Of a stretch of DNA of 64,000 nt, positions 19,473 through 28,262 are shown in pieces. Position 1 is the stretch's first letter; every line of letters starts with the position of its first letter. Origin of the DNA: Streptomyces sp. NRRL S-31 (GTDB taxonomy: Bacteria; Actinomycetota; Actinomycetes; Streptomycetales; Streptomycetaceae); the NCBI RefSeq assembly GCF_000718775.1, contig NZ_JOCB01000058.1, forward strand, positions 1-64,000, written 5' to 3'. The notes beneath the pieces are model-generated. The model ran no database searches, had not been told where the DNA came from, and saw only the letters and a program-made list of their open reading frames with translations. The position numbers were made by a program, and so were the translations under genes.

Positions 19473-20134
19473 TGCGTATCGTCCTCGTCGGGCCGCCGGG
19501 TGCCGGTAAGGGAACGCAAGCCGTCCGGCTCGCCGAGAAGCTGGCCGTGCCGCACATCTCCACGGGCGACCTGTTCCGCGCCAACATCAGCCGGCAGACC
19601 GAGCTGGGCAAGCTCGCCAAGTCCTACATGGACGCCGGGAACCTCGTCCCCGACGAGGTCACCATCGCGATGGCCAAGGACCGCATGGAGCAGCCGGACG
19701 CGGAGAAGGGCTTCCTGCTGGACGGCTTCCCGCGGAACGTCTCGCAGGCCGAGGCGCTGGACGAGCTGCTGCGCGGCGAGGGCATCACGCTGGACGCCGT
19801 CCTGGACCTGGAGGTCCCCGAGGACGAGGTCGTCAAGCGCATCGCCGGCCGCCGCATCTGCCGCAACGACTCCTCGCACGTCTTCCACGTGACGTACAGC
19901 CCGCCGAAGCAGGAGGGCGTCTGCGACGTCTGCGGCGGCGAGCTGTACCAGCGCGACGACGACTCCGAGGAGACCGTCCGCACGCGGCTGGAGGTCTACC
20001 ACACGCAGACCGAGCCGATCATCGACTACTACAAGGCGCAGGGCCTGGTCGTGACGATCTCCTCCCTGGGCCCGGTGGACGAGATCACGCAGCGGGCGCT
20101 GGAGGCCCTGAAGCGTGAGAAGGCCGAGCACTAG
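19472..20134 (+). CDS. adk: Adenylate kinase
   Basis: Interconverts ATP + AMP and 2 ADP. 220 residues. The Walker A loop is [10 protein letters not shown] (7-16), the AMP-binding segment STGDLFR is at about 30-36, and [11 protein letters not shown] follows. The long LID (about 126-163) contains Cys in RRICRND and VCDVCGGE, so a zinc-binding LID is possible. It is co-transcribed with secY by the TGATG overlap. A large GC hairpin follows. Confidence 0.97.
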   Translation: MRIVLVGPPGAGKGTQAVRLAEKLAVPHISTGDLFRANISRQTELGKLAKSYMDAGNLVPDEVTIAMAKDRMEQPDAEKGFLLDGFPRNVSQAEALDELLRGEGITLDAVLDLEVPEDEVVKRIAGRRICRNDSSHVFHVTYSPPKQEGVCDVCGGELYQRDDDSEETVRTRLEVYHTQTEPIIDYYKAQGLVVTISSLGPVDEITQRALEALKREKAEH

Positions 20135-20148
20135 GACCCCGGTCCTCC

Positions 20149-20206
20149 CGGCCGCGGTGCCCTCCTCCCGGACGTCGGCCGGGAGATGCCGAGGGCGCCG
20201 CGGCCG
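20149..20206 (+). terminator. Composite hairpin between adk and map
   Basis: CGGCCGCGG and GCCCTC on the left (20149-20164) pair with GAGGGC and CCGCGGCCG on the right (20191-20206), with a T/G mismatch. An inner CTCCCGG/CCGGGAG stem sits in between. It lies 15 nt after the adk stop and probably reduces read-through. Confidence 0.6.
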
Positions 20207-20259
20207 TACTGTTGTGTACGTATCCCAGTCGACGTGAGTGACGGAGAGCGCAGGCCCCC

Positions 20260-21096
20260 ATGGTGCAGATCAAGACCCCCGAGCAGATCGCGAAGATGCG
20301 GGCGGCGGGCCTGGTCGTAGCCGCCATCCACGCGGCGACGCGCGAAGCGGCCGTCCCGGGCGCGACCACCAAGGACCTGGACGAGGTGGCCCGCAAGGTC
20401 CTCGCCGAGCACGGCGCGAAGTCGAACTTCCTGGGCTACGGCGGCTTCCCCGCCACCATCTGCACCTCCGTGAACGACGTCGTCGTCCACGGCATCCCCT
20501 CCGACGAGGTCGTCCTCAAGGACGGCGACATCATCTCCATCGACTGCGGCGCGATCGTCGACGGCTGGCACGGCGACGCCGCCTACACGGCGTTCGTGGG
20601 CTCCGGCCACGCCCCGGAGCTGCTCGAGCTCTCCCGGGTGACGGAGGAGTCGATGTGGGCCGGCATCGCGGCGATGAAGCAGGGCAACCGCCTGGTCGAC
20701 GTCTCCCGGGCGATCGAGACGTACATCCGCCGCCAGCCGAAGCCGGGCGGCGGCCGGTACGGCATCATCGAGGACTACGGCGGCCACGGCATCGGCACCG
20801 AGATGCACATGGACCCGCACCTGCTGAACTACGTCGACCGCCGGCGCGGCAAGGGCCCCAAGCTGGTGCCCGGCTTCTGCCTGGCGATCGAGCCGATGGT
20901 CTCCCTCGGCACCCCGCGCACCGAGGTCCTTCAGGACGACTGGACGGTCATCACCACCGACGGCACCTGGTCCTCCCACTGGGAGCACTCGGTGGCCCTG
21001 ACGCCCGAGGGCCCGCTGGTACTGACGGCCCCGGACGGCGGCCGCGCGAAGCTGGCCGAGCACGGGGTCACCGCGGCACCGGACCCGCTGGCATAG
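20260..21096 (+). CDS. map: Methionine aminopeptidase, type I
   Basis: Removes the initiator Met from nascent proteins. 278 residues with the pita-bread fold. Likely metal ligands are the Asp residues of [16 protein letters not shown], His in [10 protein letters not shown], Glu in CLAIEPM and a C-terminal Glu around [10 protein letters not shown]. There is no N-terminal zinc finger, so it is a short bacterial type Ia enzyme. The start ATG GTG at 20260 follows a 125-nt spacer with a hairpin. Streptomyces often carry further map copies elsewhere. Confidence 0.95.
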   Translation: MVQIKTPEQIAKMRAAGLVVAAIHAATREAAVPGATTKDLDEVARKVLAEHGAKSNFLGYGGFPATICTSVNDVVVHGIPSDEVVLKDGDIISIDCGAIVDGWHGDAAYTAFVGSGHAPELLELSRVTEESMWAGIAAMKQGNRLVDVSRAIETYIRRQPKPGGGRYGIIEDYGGHGIGTEMHMDPHLLNYVDRRRGKGPKLVPGFCLAIEPMVSLGTPRTEVLQDDWTVITTDGTWSSHWEHSVALTPEGPLVLTAPDGGRAKLAEHGVTAAPDPLA

Positions 21097-21247
21097 GGAT
21101 CACTCCCATGGGGCAGACTCTCTCGATTCGCCTTTCCGGGTGCGCCGACGTAGACTGACTCGTCGGCTCTTGTGCACCCGCATGCCTGCATGCTTACAAA
21201 CGGTGCGCGTCAGAGTCGATCAAGGTAGTCGATTCGAAGGGCGAAGC

Positions 21248-21469
21248 GTGGCCAAGAAGCAAGGTGCCATCGAGATCGAGGGCACTGTCGTCGAGTCTCT
21301 GCCGAACGCCATGTTCAGGGTCGAGCTCCAGAACGGCCACCAGGTCCTGGCACACATCAGCGGCAAGATGCGGATGCACTACATCCGTATCCTCCCTGAC
21401 GACCGGGTCGTGGTGGAGCTGTCTCCTTACGACCTGACGCGTGGCCGGATCGTCTACCGGTACAAGTAG
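21248..21469 (+). CDS. infA: Translation initiation factor IF-1
   Basis: 73-residue S1-type OB-fold protein that occupies the A site during initiation. Starts at GTG 21248 ([20 protein letters not shown]) and ends GRIVYRYK. The frame is open upstream to 21140, but the family N-terminus fixes the start. A TTCGCC/TAGACT pair (21127-21156, 18-bp spacer) could be its promoter. rpmJ follows after 60 nt. Confidence 0.97.
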   Translation: MAKKQGAIEIEGTVVESLPNAMFRVELQNGHQVLAHISGKMRMHYIRILPDDRVVVELSPYDLTRGRIVYRYK

Positions 21470-21529
21470 ATCTTGCCCGAGCGCCGGGCCCGCCCGGTGC
21501 GCTGGCACTGACCCGGAGAACCTCACCCC

Positions 21530-21643
21530 ATGAAGGTCAAGCCGAGCGTCAAGAAGATCTGCGACAAGTGCAGGGTGATCCGCCGTCACGGTCGGGTCAT
21601 GGTCATTTGCGAGAACCCGCGCCACAAGCAGCGCCAGGGCTGA
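21530..21643 (+). CDS. rpmJ: 50S ribosomal protein L36, zinc type
   Basis: A 37-residue protein starting [20 protein letters not shown]. Cys11, Cys14, Cys27 and His32 form the zinc site of the C+ form. It lies 60 nt after infA and 189 nt before rpsM, the usual place in the alpha operon. Confidence 0.97.
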   Translation: MKVKPSVKKICDKCRVIRRHGRVMVICENPRHKQRQG

Positions 21644-21832
21644 CGCACGACCACCCTCTGCACCGCTATCGCAGAGTTTCGCGCGACGCGAGCTGAATAT
21701 GTTCATACGCAGAGCCCGGGCCATCCAGCCCGACACCCCCGGTTCGGAGGCCGGGGACCCGGTTCGTACCTAGTACGGCGGCCGGGAGCCGGTTCTGTGG
21801 AAGACCTCCGAAGAATCACCAGGAGCCATTGA

Positions 21833-22213
21833 ATGGCACGCGTTTCCGGTGTCGACATCCCGCGCGAAAAGCGTGTGGAGATCGCGCTCACGTACGTGTT
21901 CGGCATCGGCCGGACCCTCTCGAAGGAGACGCTGGCTGCGACCGGCGTCGACCCCAACACCCGCGTCCGCGACCTGAGCGAAGAGCAGCTGGTCGCGATC
22001 CGCGAGTACGTCGACAACAACATCAAGACCGAGGGTGACCTCCGTCGTGAGATCCAGGCCGACATCCGCCGCAAGGTGGAGATCGGTACCTACCAGGGTC
22101 TCCGTCACCGTCGTGGTCTGCCCGTCCGCGGCCAGCGCACCAGCACCAATGCCCGCACCCGCAAGGGCCCGCGTCGCGCCATCGCCGGCAAGAAGAAGCC
22201 GGGCAAGAAGTAG
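21833..22213 (+). CDS. rpsM: 30S ribosomal protein S13
   Basis: Head protein contacting P-site tRNA and the intersubunit bridge. 126 residues, [20 protein letters not shown], with an H2TH region and the basic tail [20 protein letters not shown]. The 189-bp upstream spacer contains several GC stems but no convincing promoter. Confidence 0.98.
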   Translation: MARVSGVDIPREKRVEIALTYVFGIGRTLSKETLAATGVDPNTRVRDLSEEQLVAIREYVDNNIKTEGDLRREIQADIRRKVEIGTYQGLRHRRGLPVRGQRTSTNARTRKGPRRAIAGKKKPGKK

Positions 22214-22277
22214 TCCGCAGCGGATGCCTGTCCACGGTCTTCGCTGTAGGACCGACCACCTCCCTAGGAGTTTGTAG

Positions 22278-22682
22278 ATGCCCCCCAAGGGTCGTCAGGG
22301 CGCTGCCAAGAAGGTGCGCCGCAAGGAAAAGAAGAACGTCGCTCACGGCCACGCGCACATCAAGAGCACGTTCAACAACACGATCGTCTCGATCACGGAC
22401 CCGTCCGGCAACGTGATCTCCTGGGCCTCCGCCGGCCACGTCGGCTTCAAGGGCTCCCGGAAGTCCACGCCGTTCGCCGCGCAGATGGCCGCCGAGTCGG
22501 CTGCCCGCCGCGCCCAGGAGCACGGCATGCGCAAGGTCGACGTGTTCGTCAAGGGTCCGGGCTCCGGTCGTGAGACCGCGATCCGTTCCCTCCAGGCCAC
22601 GGGCCTCGAGGTCGGCTCCATCCAGGACGTCACCCCGACCCCGCACAACGGCTGCCGCCCGCCGAAGCGCCGCCGCGTCTGA
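22278..22682 (+). CDS. rpsK: 30S ribosomal protein S11
   Basis: Platform protein lining the E site. 134 residues with an N-terminal basic extension ([20 protein letters not shown]) and the conserved [20 protein letters not shown] and [18 protein letters not shown] segments. The next gene is rpoA; there is no rpsD between them, unlike in Mycobacterium. Confidence 0.98.
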   Translation: MPPKGRQGAAKKVRRKEKKNVAHGHAHIKSTFNNTIVSITDPSGNVISWASAGHVGFKGSRKSTPFAAQMAAESAARRAQEHGMRKVDVFVKGPGSGRETAIRSLQATGLEVGSIQDVTPTPHNGCRPPKRRRV

Positions 22683-22743
22683 CGCACGGCTGCTTCGCCG
22701 AGCGGTTCAGGGTCGTGGGGGGATCTCCCCCCGCAGAGAGTGC

Positions 22744-22777
22744 CGGGCGGTACGGCTCCTTCGGGTCGTGCCGCCCG
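22744..22777 (+). terminator. Hairpin between rpsK and rpoA
   Basis: CGGGCGGTACG (22744-22754) pairs with CGTGCCGCCCG (22767-22777), with one G-T pair and a 12-nt loop. It is followed by TACCCTTGCAG. It may attenuate transcription into rpoA or protect the upstream mRNA. Confidence 0.5.
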
Positions 22778-22866
22778 TACCCTTGCAGTACCCGCGCTTC
22801 TCACGAGTGCGGTCTCCGTCGGGCGTCAAATAGCGGGCGTCCACGAAAGAAGGATCTGATCCACAC

Positions 22867-23889
22867 ATGCTGATCGCTCAGCGTCCCTCGTTGACCGAAG
22901 AGGTCGTCGACGAGTTCCGCTCCCGGTTCGTGATCGAGCCGCTGGAGCCGGGCTTCGGCTACACCCTCGGCAACTCCCTCCGCCGTACCCTCCTGTCCTC
23001 GATCCCCGGCGCCGCTGTCACCAGCATCCGGATCGACGGCGTGCTGCACGAGTTCACCACCGTGCCGGGCGTCAAGGAGGACGTCACCGACCTGATCCTC
23101 AACATCAAGCAGCTGGTCGTCTCCTCGGAGCACGACGAGCCGGTCGTGATGTACCTGCGCAAGCAGGGCCCGGGTCTGGTCACCGCCGCCGACATCGCGC
23201 CCCCGGCCGGTGTCGAGGTGCACAACCCCGACCTCGTCCTCGCCACGCTCAACGGCAAGGGCAAGCTGGAGATGGAGCTGACCGTCGAGCGCGGTCGCGG
23301 CTACGTCTCCGCCGTGCAGAACAAGCAGGTGGGCCAGGAGATCGGCCGTATCCCGGTCGACTCGATCTACTCGCCGGTGCTGAAGGTCACGTACAAGGTC
23401 GAGGCCACGCGTGTCGAGCAACGCACCGACTTCGACAAGCTGATCGTCGACGTCGAGACCAAGCAGGCGATGCGTCCGCGTGACGCCATGGCCTCCGCGG
23501 GCAAGACCCTGGTCGAGCTGTTCGGTCTCGCCCGCGAGCTGAACATCGACGCCGAGGGCATCGACATGGGCCCGTCCCCGACGGACGCCGCCCTGGCCGC
23601 CGACCTCGCGCTGCCGATCGAGGAGCTGGAGCTCACCGTCCGCTCCTACAACTGCCTCAAGCGTGAGGGCATCCACTCCGTGGGTGAGCTGGTCGCGCGC
23701 TCCGAGGCCGACCTCCTCGACATCCGCAACTTCGGTGCGAAGTCGATCGACGAGGTCAAGGCGAAGCTGGCCGGCATGGGCCTGGCCCTGAAGGACAGCC
23801 CGCCCGGATTCGACCCGACCGCCGCCGCCGACGCCTTCGGCGCCGACGACGACGCGGACGCCGGGTTCGTCGAGACCGAGCAGTACTAG
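22867..23889 (+). CDS. rpoA: RNA polymerase subunit alpha
   Basis: 340 residues. The N-terminal dimerisation and assembly domain spans about 1-230, with the signature [20 protein letters not shown] at about 35-54. The C-terminal domain, about 250-315, contains [20 protein letters not shown] and the helix-hairpin-helix that contacts UP elements and activators. An acidic tail ends the protein ([17 protein letters not shown]). It lies between rpsK and rplQ. Confidence 0.98.
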   Translation: MLIAQRPSLTEEVVDEFRSRFVIEPLEPGFGYTLGNSLRRTLLSSIPGAAVTSIRIDGVLHEFTTVPGVKEDVTDLILNIKQLVVSSEHDEPVVMYLRKQGPGLVTAADIAPPAGVEVHNPDLVLATLNGKGKLEMELTVERGRGYVSAVQNKQVGQEIGRIPVDSIYSPVLKVTYKVEATRVEQRTDFDKLIVDVETKQAMRPRDAMASAGKTLVELFGLARELNIDAEGIDMGPSPTDAALAADLALPIEELELTVRSYNCLKREGIHSVGELVARSEADLLDIRNFGAKSIDEVKAKLAGMGLALKDSPPGFDPTAAADAFGADDDADAGFVETEQY

Positions 23890-24015
23890 GAGCTCGGGAC
23901 CGACGGTCCTCCGGGCGCCCCCGCGGGGACGCCCGGATCTCCGACAGACAACCGTCTGCTCGGATACTGACTCCGGTACCTGACACGGCCGGGGCAGACA
24001 CACAGGAGAAGAACC

Positions 24016-24501
24016 ATGCCGAGGCCCACCAAGGGTGCCCGTCTGGGCGGCAGCGCCGCGCACGAGAAGCTCCTCCTCGCGAACCTCGCGAAGAGCCTCT
24101 TCGAGCACGGCCGTATCACCACCACCGAGGCGAAGGCCCGCCGCCTGCGCCCGTACGCCGAGCGTCTGATCACCAAGGCGAAGAAGGGCGACCTTCACAA
24201 CCGCCGCCAGGTGCTCCAGGTCATCACGGACAAGGGCATCGTCCACACGCTCTTCACCGAGATCGGCCCGCGGTACGAGAACCGTCCCGGTGGTTACACC
24301 CGCATCACCAAGATCGGTAACCGCCGTGGCGACAACGCGCCCATGGCCGTCATCGAGCTGGTCGAGGCGCTGACCGTCGCGCAGCAGGCGACCAGTGAGG
24401 CCGAGGCCGCCACCAAGCGCGCGGTCAAGGAGGCCGAGGAGACCAAGGTCGAGGAGACCGAGGCCGCCGAGGCTCCGGCCGAGGAGTCCAAGGACGCCTG
24501 A
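24016..24501 (+). CDS. rplQ: 50S ribosomal protein L17 with acidic tail
   Basis: 161 residues. The L17 core is complete by about residue 120 ([20 protein letters not shown] ... [12 protein letters not shown]). It is followed by a 40-residue Glu/Ala-rich tail ([20 protein letters not shown]), an actinobacterial feature of unknown role. It is the last ribosomal gene of the cluster, followed by a strong terminator. Confidence 0.97.
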   Translation: MPRPTKGARLGGSAAHEKLLLANLAKSLFEHGRITTTEAKARRLRPYAERLITKAKKGDLHNRRQVLQVITDKGIVHTLFTEIGPRYENRPGGYTRITKIGNRRGDNAPMAVIELVEALTVAQQATSEAEAATKRAVKEAEETKVEETEAAEAPAEESKDA

Positions 24502-24518
24502 GGCTCCGCCTGACGCGT

Positions 24519-24553
24519 AAGCGGGCCCGTCCCTTCCGGGGGCGGGCCCGCTT
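24519..24553 (+). terminator. Terminator after rplQ
   Basis: AAGCGGGCCCGTCCC (24519-24533) pairs with the segment ending CGGGCCCGCTT at 24553 in about 15 bp with a short loop, and is followed by TCGCG. It lies 17 nt after the rplQ stop and 24 nt before truA. Confidence 0.75.
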
Positions 24554-24577
24554 TCGCGTACCTGAGAGGATTTCCCC

Positions 24578-25441
24578 GTGAGTGATGAAGTACAGCCCGG
24601 GTACGTCCGGGTCCGCCTCGACGTCTCCTACGACGGCACCGACTTCCACGGCTGGGCCAAGCAGGCCGGCGGCCGGCGGACCGTGCAGGGCGAGATCGAG
24701 GACGCCCTGCGCACGGTGACCCGGTCGCGGGAGACCTACGAGCTGACCGTCGCCGGGCGGACCGACGCCGGTGTGCACGCGCGCGGTCAGGTGGCGCACG
24801 TCGACCTGCCCGAGGGGGTCTGGCGCGAGCACAACCAGAAACTGCTGAAGCGGCTCGCCGGGCGGTTGCCGAAGGACGTGCGGGTGTGGGCGCTGCGACC
24901 GGCGCCGTCCGGCTTCAACGCGCGGTTCTCGGCCGTGTGGCGCCGGTACGCCTATCGGGTCACCGACAACCCCGGCGGTGTCGACCCGATCCTCCGCAAC
25001 CACGTGCTGTGGCACGACTGGCCGCTGGACGTGGACGCGATGAACGAGGCCGCCGGCGCGCTGCTCGGGGAGCACGACTTCGCCGCGTACTGCAAGAAGC
25101 GCGAGGGGGCCACGACGATCCGGACGCTCCAGGAGCTGAGCCTGGTGCGGGGCGGGGACGGGATCATCACCGCCACGGTCCGCGCGGACGCCTTCTGCCA
25201 CAACATGGTGCGGTCGCTGATCGGCGCGCTGTTGTTCGTGGGGGACGGGCACCGGGGTCCCGAGTGGCCCGGGAAGGTGCTCGCCGCCGGGGTGCGGGAC
25301 TCCGCCGTGCACGTCGTACGGCCGCACGGGCTGACGCTGGAGGAGGTCGGCTATCCGGCCGACGATCTGCTGGCGGCCCGCAACAAGGAGGCGCGGAACA
25401 AGCGCTCGCTTCCCGGCTCCCCCGGCTGTGAAACCTGTTAG
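24578..25441 (+). CDS. truA: tRNA pseudouridine(38-40) synthase
   Basis: Isomerises uridines 38-40 in the anticodon arm of tRNA. 287 residues. The catalytic Asp lies in [16 protein letters not shown] (about 58-73); further family segments are [12 protein letters not shown] and [17 protein letters not shown]. The start is GTG 24578, 24 nt after the rplQ terminator. Downstream comes a 185-bp spacer and then the polysaccharide cassette. Confidence 0.95.
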   Translation: MSDEVQPGYVRVRLDVSYDGTDFHGWAKQAGGRRTVQGEIEDALRTVTRSRETYELTVAGRTDAGVHARGQVAHVDLPEGVWREHNQKLLKRLAGRLPKDVRVWALRPAPSGFNARFSAVWRRYAYRVTDNPGGVDPILRNHVLWHDWPLDVDAMNEAAGALLGEHDFAAYCKKREGATTIRTLQELSLVRGGDGIITATVRADAFCHNMVRSLIGALLFVGDGHRGPEWPGKVLAAGVRDSAVHVVRPHGLTLEEVGYPADDLLAARNKEARNKRSLPGSPGCETC

Positions 25442-25626
25442 TTACGTTGCATTTGACGCCCCTCGTGTCGCATGTCACCACTTATAGACCGTAACCGGGC
25501 GTAACGACCCTTACGTGTTTCATACGTCTCGGATACAGTTGCGCCTTCCGGCCAGATGTTCGACAGGGGTGGCCGGGATTGGCTGGGGGGTCGACGGGCC
25601 GGCACGGCCCGGGGTTGGACAACGCA

Positions 25627-27243
25627 ATGACTTCAGTGGGTCCCGTGCGGACCGGGGGGCGTCGTGCGGCGCGGCAGGGCGGCGGACGACGTCGGGCGGG
25701 GCGCGGCGGCGGCGCCGCGCTGGGGCTGTTGCCGCTCCCGCCGACGGACAGGGAGAAGTACTCCTACGCGCGCCGGTACCTGTGGATCCTGACGATCAGC
25801 TCGCTGGTCAGTTTCTGCTGCCTGGTGGTGAGCCAGTTCAAGCTGGCGCAGTCCACGCCGGTGCTGTGGATCTACACCCCGCTGCTGGTGTTCACGGTGA
25901 TCTACTACCTGGTGTCGTTGCGGGTGAACGGCTTCACCCGGGACTTCGACATCGCCCACCACCGGCGGCTGGTGCAGAACTGGCGGCCGGAGGTCTACCC
26001 CTCCGTCGACGTCTTCCTGCCGGTGTGCGGCGAGCCCATCGAGGTGCTGCACAACACCTGGCGGCACGTGCGGGCGATGGCCGACCGGTACCCCGGGGTC
26101 TGTGTGCCGTTCGTGCTCGACGACGGCGCGAGCCCCGAGCTGGCGGCGATGGCCCGGGACTTCGGCTTCCGCTACGGCACCCGGGAGAACCGGGGCTGGT
26201 TCAAGAAGGCCGGCAACCTGCACTTCGGTTTCGGCCAGTCCGACGGCGAGTTCATCCTCATCCTGGACGCCGACTTCACCCCGCGCGCGGACCTGCTGGA
26301 GGAGCTGCTGCCGTACATGGCGGCCGACCCGCGGATCGGTATCGTCCAGTCCCCGCAGTACTTCCGGGTGCTCGACTCGCAGAACTGGATCGAGCGCGGC
26401 GCGGGCGCGGTGCAGGAGCTGTTCTACCGCTCCGTGCAGGTGTCCCGGCAGGGCAGTGACGGCGCGATCTGCGTCGGTTCCTGCGCGATCTACCGGCGGG
26501 CGGCCCTGGACACCAACGGCGGCACCACGCTGATCGAGCACTCCGAGGACGTGCACACCGGGTTCGACCTGCGCGGGCTCGGCTGGGACCTGAGGTACGT
26601 GCCGGTCGCGGTGTCCACCGGGGTGTGCCCGGACACCGCGGGCGCCTTCTTCAACCAGCAGTACCGCTGGTGCTCGGGCTCGATGAGCCTGCTCGGCAGC
26701 CGCAAGTTCTGGCAGGCGAAGATCAGGATGTCGAGCCGGCTGTGCTACATGTCCGGGTTCTTCTACTACATCCACACCGCGCTGTTCACCTTCGCGGCCC
26801 CGGTCATCCCGATCGTGCTGCTGCTGATGATGCCGGAGAAGCTCAAGGTCGAGCACCTGCTCCTGGTGGTGCCCAGCATCCTCTACACCACGATCATCTT
26901 CCCGATGTGGCACAAGGCGCCGTACCGGCTGGAGGCGTGGGCGGCCCGGATGATGTACGGCTGGGCGCACGTCTTCGCCATCTGGGACATCCTGCGCAAG
27001 AACCGCATGGGCTGGCAGCCGACCGGCTCCTCCGGCGCCAAGAAGAACAAGACCCGGCGCTTCTGGATCGGCATGTGGGCGTGGAGCGGCGGCACGGCGC
27101 TGGTGTGGGTCACCGCGGCGGTGTACCGGACGTTCACCATGAACGCCCCCGACTTCGCCCTGATCCTGTCCTCCGGGCTGTTCTACGCGCTGGTCGTCGG
27201 CCGCGTCCTGGTGCAGCCGCGGTCCGGGACGGAGGCCGTCTGA
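25627..27243 (+). CDS. Processive family-2 glycosyltransferase, cellulose synthase-like
   Basis: Predicted membrane polysaccharide synthase of 538 residues. Two N-terminal membrane helices (about 50-70, 80-97) precede a cytosolic GT2 domain with LDDGAS (D165, D166), the D-x-D motif LDADF (214-216), HSEDVH (E307-D308) and QQYRW (344-348): the D, D, D, QxxRW set of processive synthases. At least four more helices follow from about 376. There is no PilZ domain. I chose ATG 25627 over the in-frame TTG at 25579. Its stop overlaps the next gene (TGATG), a secreted GH26-like lipoprotein, as in synthase-dependent exopolysaccharide systems. The product sugar cannot be read from sequence; cellulose- or mannan-like beta-glycans are possible. 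Confidence 0.85.
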   Translation: MTSVGPVRTGGRRAARQGGGRRRAGRGGGAALGLLPLPPTDREKYSYARRYLWILTISSLVSFCCLVVSQFKLAQSTPVLWIYTPLLVFTVIYYLVSLRVNGFTRDFDIAHHRRLVQNWRPEVYPSVDVFLPVCGEPIEVLHNTWRHVRAMADRYPGVCVPFVLDDGASPELAAMARDFGFRYGTRENRGWFKKAGNLHFGFGQSDGEFILILDADFTPRADLLEELLPYMAADPRIGIVQSPQYFRVLDSQNWIERGAGAVQELFYRSVQVSRQGSDGAICVGSCAIYRRAALDTNGGTTLIEHSEDVHTGFDLRGLGWDLRYVPVAVSTGVCPDTAGAFFNQQYRWCSGSMSLLGSRKFWQAKIRMSSRLCYMSGFFYYIHTALFTFAAPVIPIVLLLMMPEKLKVEHLLLVVPSILYTTIIFPMWHKAPYRLEAWAARMMYGWAHVFAIWDILRKNRMGWQPTGSSGAKKNKTRRFWIGMWAWSGGTALVWVTAAVYRTFTMNAPDFALILSSGLFYALVVGRVLVQPRSGTEAV

Positions 27244-28262
27244 TGCGATTGAAGGAACGATTCCGCACCGTGCGGGCGTCGCTCGCCGGGGCCCTGGTCG
27301 GCGTCCTCGCCCTCAGCGGCTGCTCCCTGCTCGGCGACGACGGCGGCCCGGCGCGGTCCGGCGGCGGCACGGCGGCCCCGCACTCCGAGGCGAGCGCCGA
27401 CGTCCCCTACGACGTCACCCCCCTGCTGAAGCCGGCGAAGAAGTACTTCGGGGTGGCCGTACCGGGCGCGCCGACCTCCATGAAGAACATCGACGTGTAC
27501 ACCGGGCGCGTCGGCAAGCGGCCGAACCTCGTCGAGTACTACGCGGGCTGGGGCGACGGCTTCGACGCCACCGGGGTGCGCAACGCCTGGGCCGAGGGCG
27601 CCCTGACCCTGATGTCCTGGGAGCCCTTCGACACTCCGATCGCCGACATCGCGGCGGGCAAGTCGGACGCGTACGTCAAGGAGTACGCGACCGCCGTCCG
27701 GAAGCTGAACCTCCCCGTGGTGATCGACTTCGCGGACGAGTTCAACGGCCACTGGGAGAAGTGGGGCACGAACGCCACCACCCCCGCCCAGTACGTGGCC
27801 GCCTGGCGGCGCATCCACCAGACCTTCACCGACGCCGGCGCCACCAACGTCATCTGGGCCTGGTCGCCCAACATCGTCAACCCCGTCCGCGACGTGCGGC
27901 TGAAGCCGTACTACCCCGGTGACGCGTACGTCGACTGGATCGGGCTCATCGGCTACTTCACGCTCGGCGAGGACAACGCCTTCGACAGCGTCTTCGGGCC
28001 GACCCGCGACCAGATCCGTACCTTCACCAAGAAGCCGATGCTGCTGCTGGAGACCGCGGCCATGCCCGGCGAACGGCGGCGTGCCGACGTGCGCAACCTG
28101 TTCGCGGGCGTCGCGGCGGACGACGACATGCTCGGCTTCGTCTGGTTCGACTACAAGAAGCGCGCCGACTGGCGGCTGGAGGCGAGCCCGCTGGCGCTGA
28201 AGGAGTTCAAGCGCCTGGCCGCCGACGACCGTTTCGGCTTCGACGTACGGAAGCCGTCATGA
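27243..28262 (+). CDS. GH26-like glycoside hydrolase lipoprotein
   Basis: 339 residues. An N-terminal lipoprotein signal ends in LSGC (Cys27). The catalytic domain follows the GH26 (beta-mannanase) pattern: YYAGWGDGF (99-107), DFADEFNGHWEKWG with likely acid/base Glu166, GATNVIWAWSPN (199-210), YYPGDAYVDWIGLIGY (223-238) and LLLETAA with likely nucleophile Glu270. The canonical RP-HEMNG is replaced by IDFADEFNG, so substrate preference may differ. It is coupled to the GT2 synthase by TGATG and to the next gene by ATGA. It probably trims or releases the polymer outside the membrane; the role is inferred from context. Confidence 0.8.
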   Translation: MRLKERFRTVRASLAGALVGVLALSGCSLLGDDGGPARSGGGTAAPHSEASADVPYDVTPLLKPAKKYFGVAVPGAPTSMKNIDVYTGRVGKRPNLVEYYAGWGDGFDATGVRNAWAEGALTLMSWEPFDTPIADIAAGKSDAYVKEYATAVRKLNLPVVIDFADEFNGHWEKWGTNATTPAQYVAAWRRIHQTFTDAGATNVIWAWSPNIVNPVRDVRLKPYYPGDAYVDWIGLIGYFTLGEDNAFDSVFGPTRDQIRTFTKKPMLLLETAAMPGERRRADVRNLFAGVAADDDMLGFVWFDYKKRADWRLEASPLALKEFKRLAADDRFGFDVRKPS

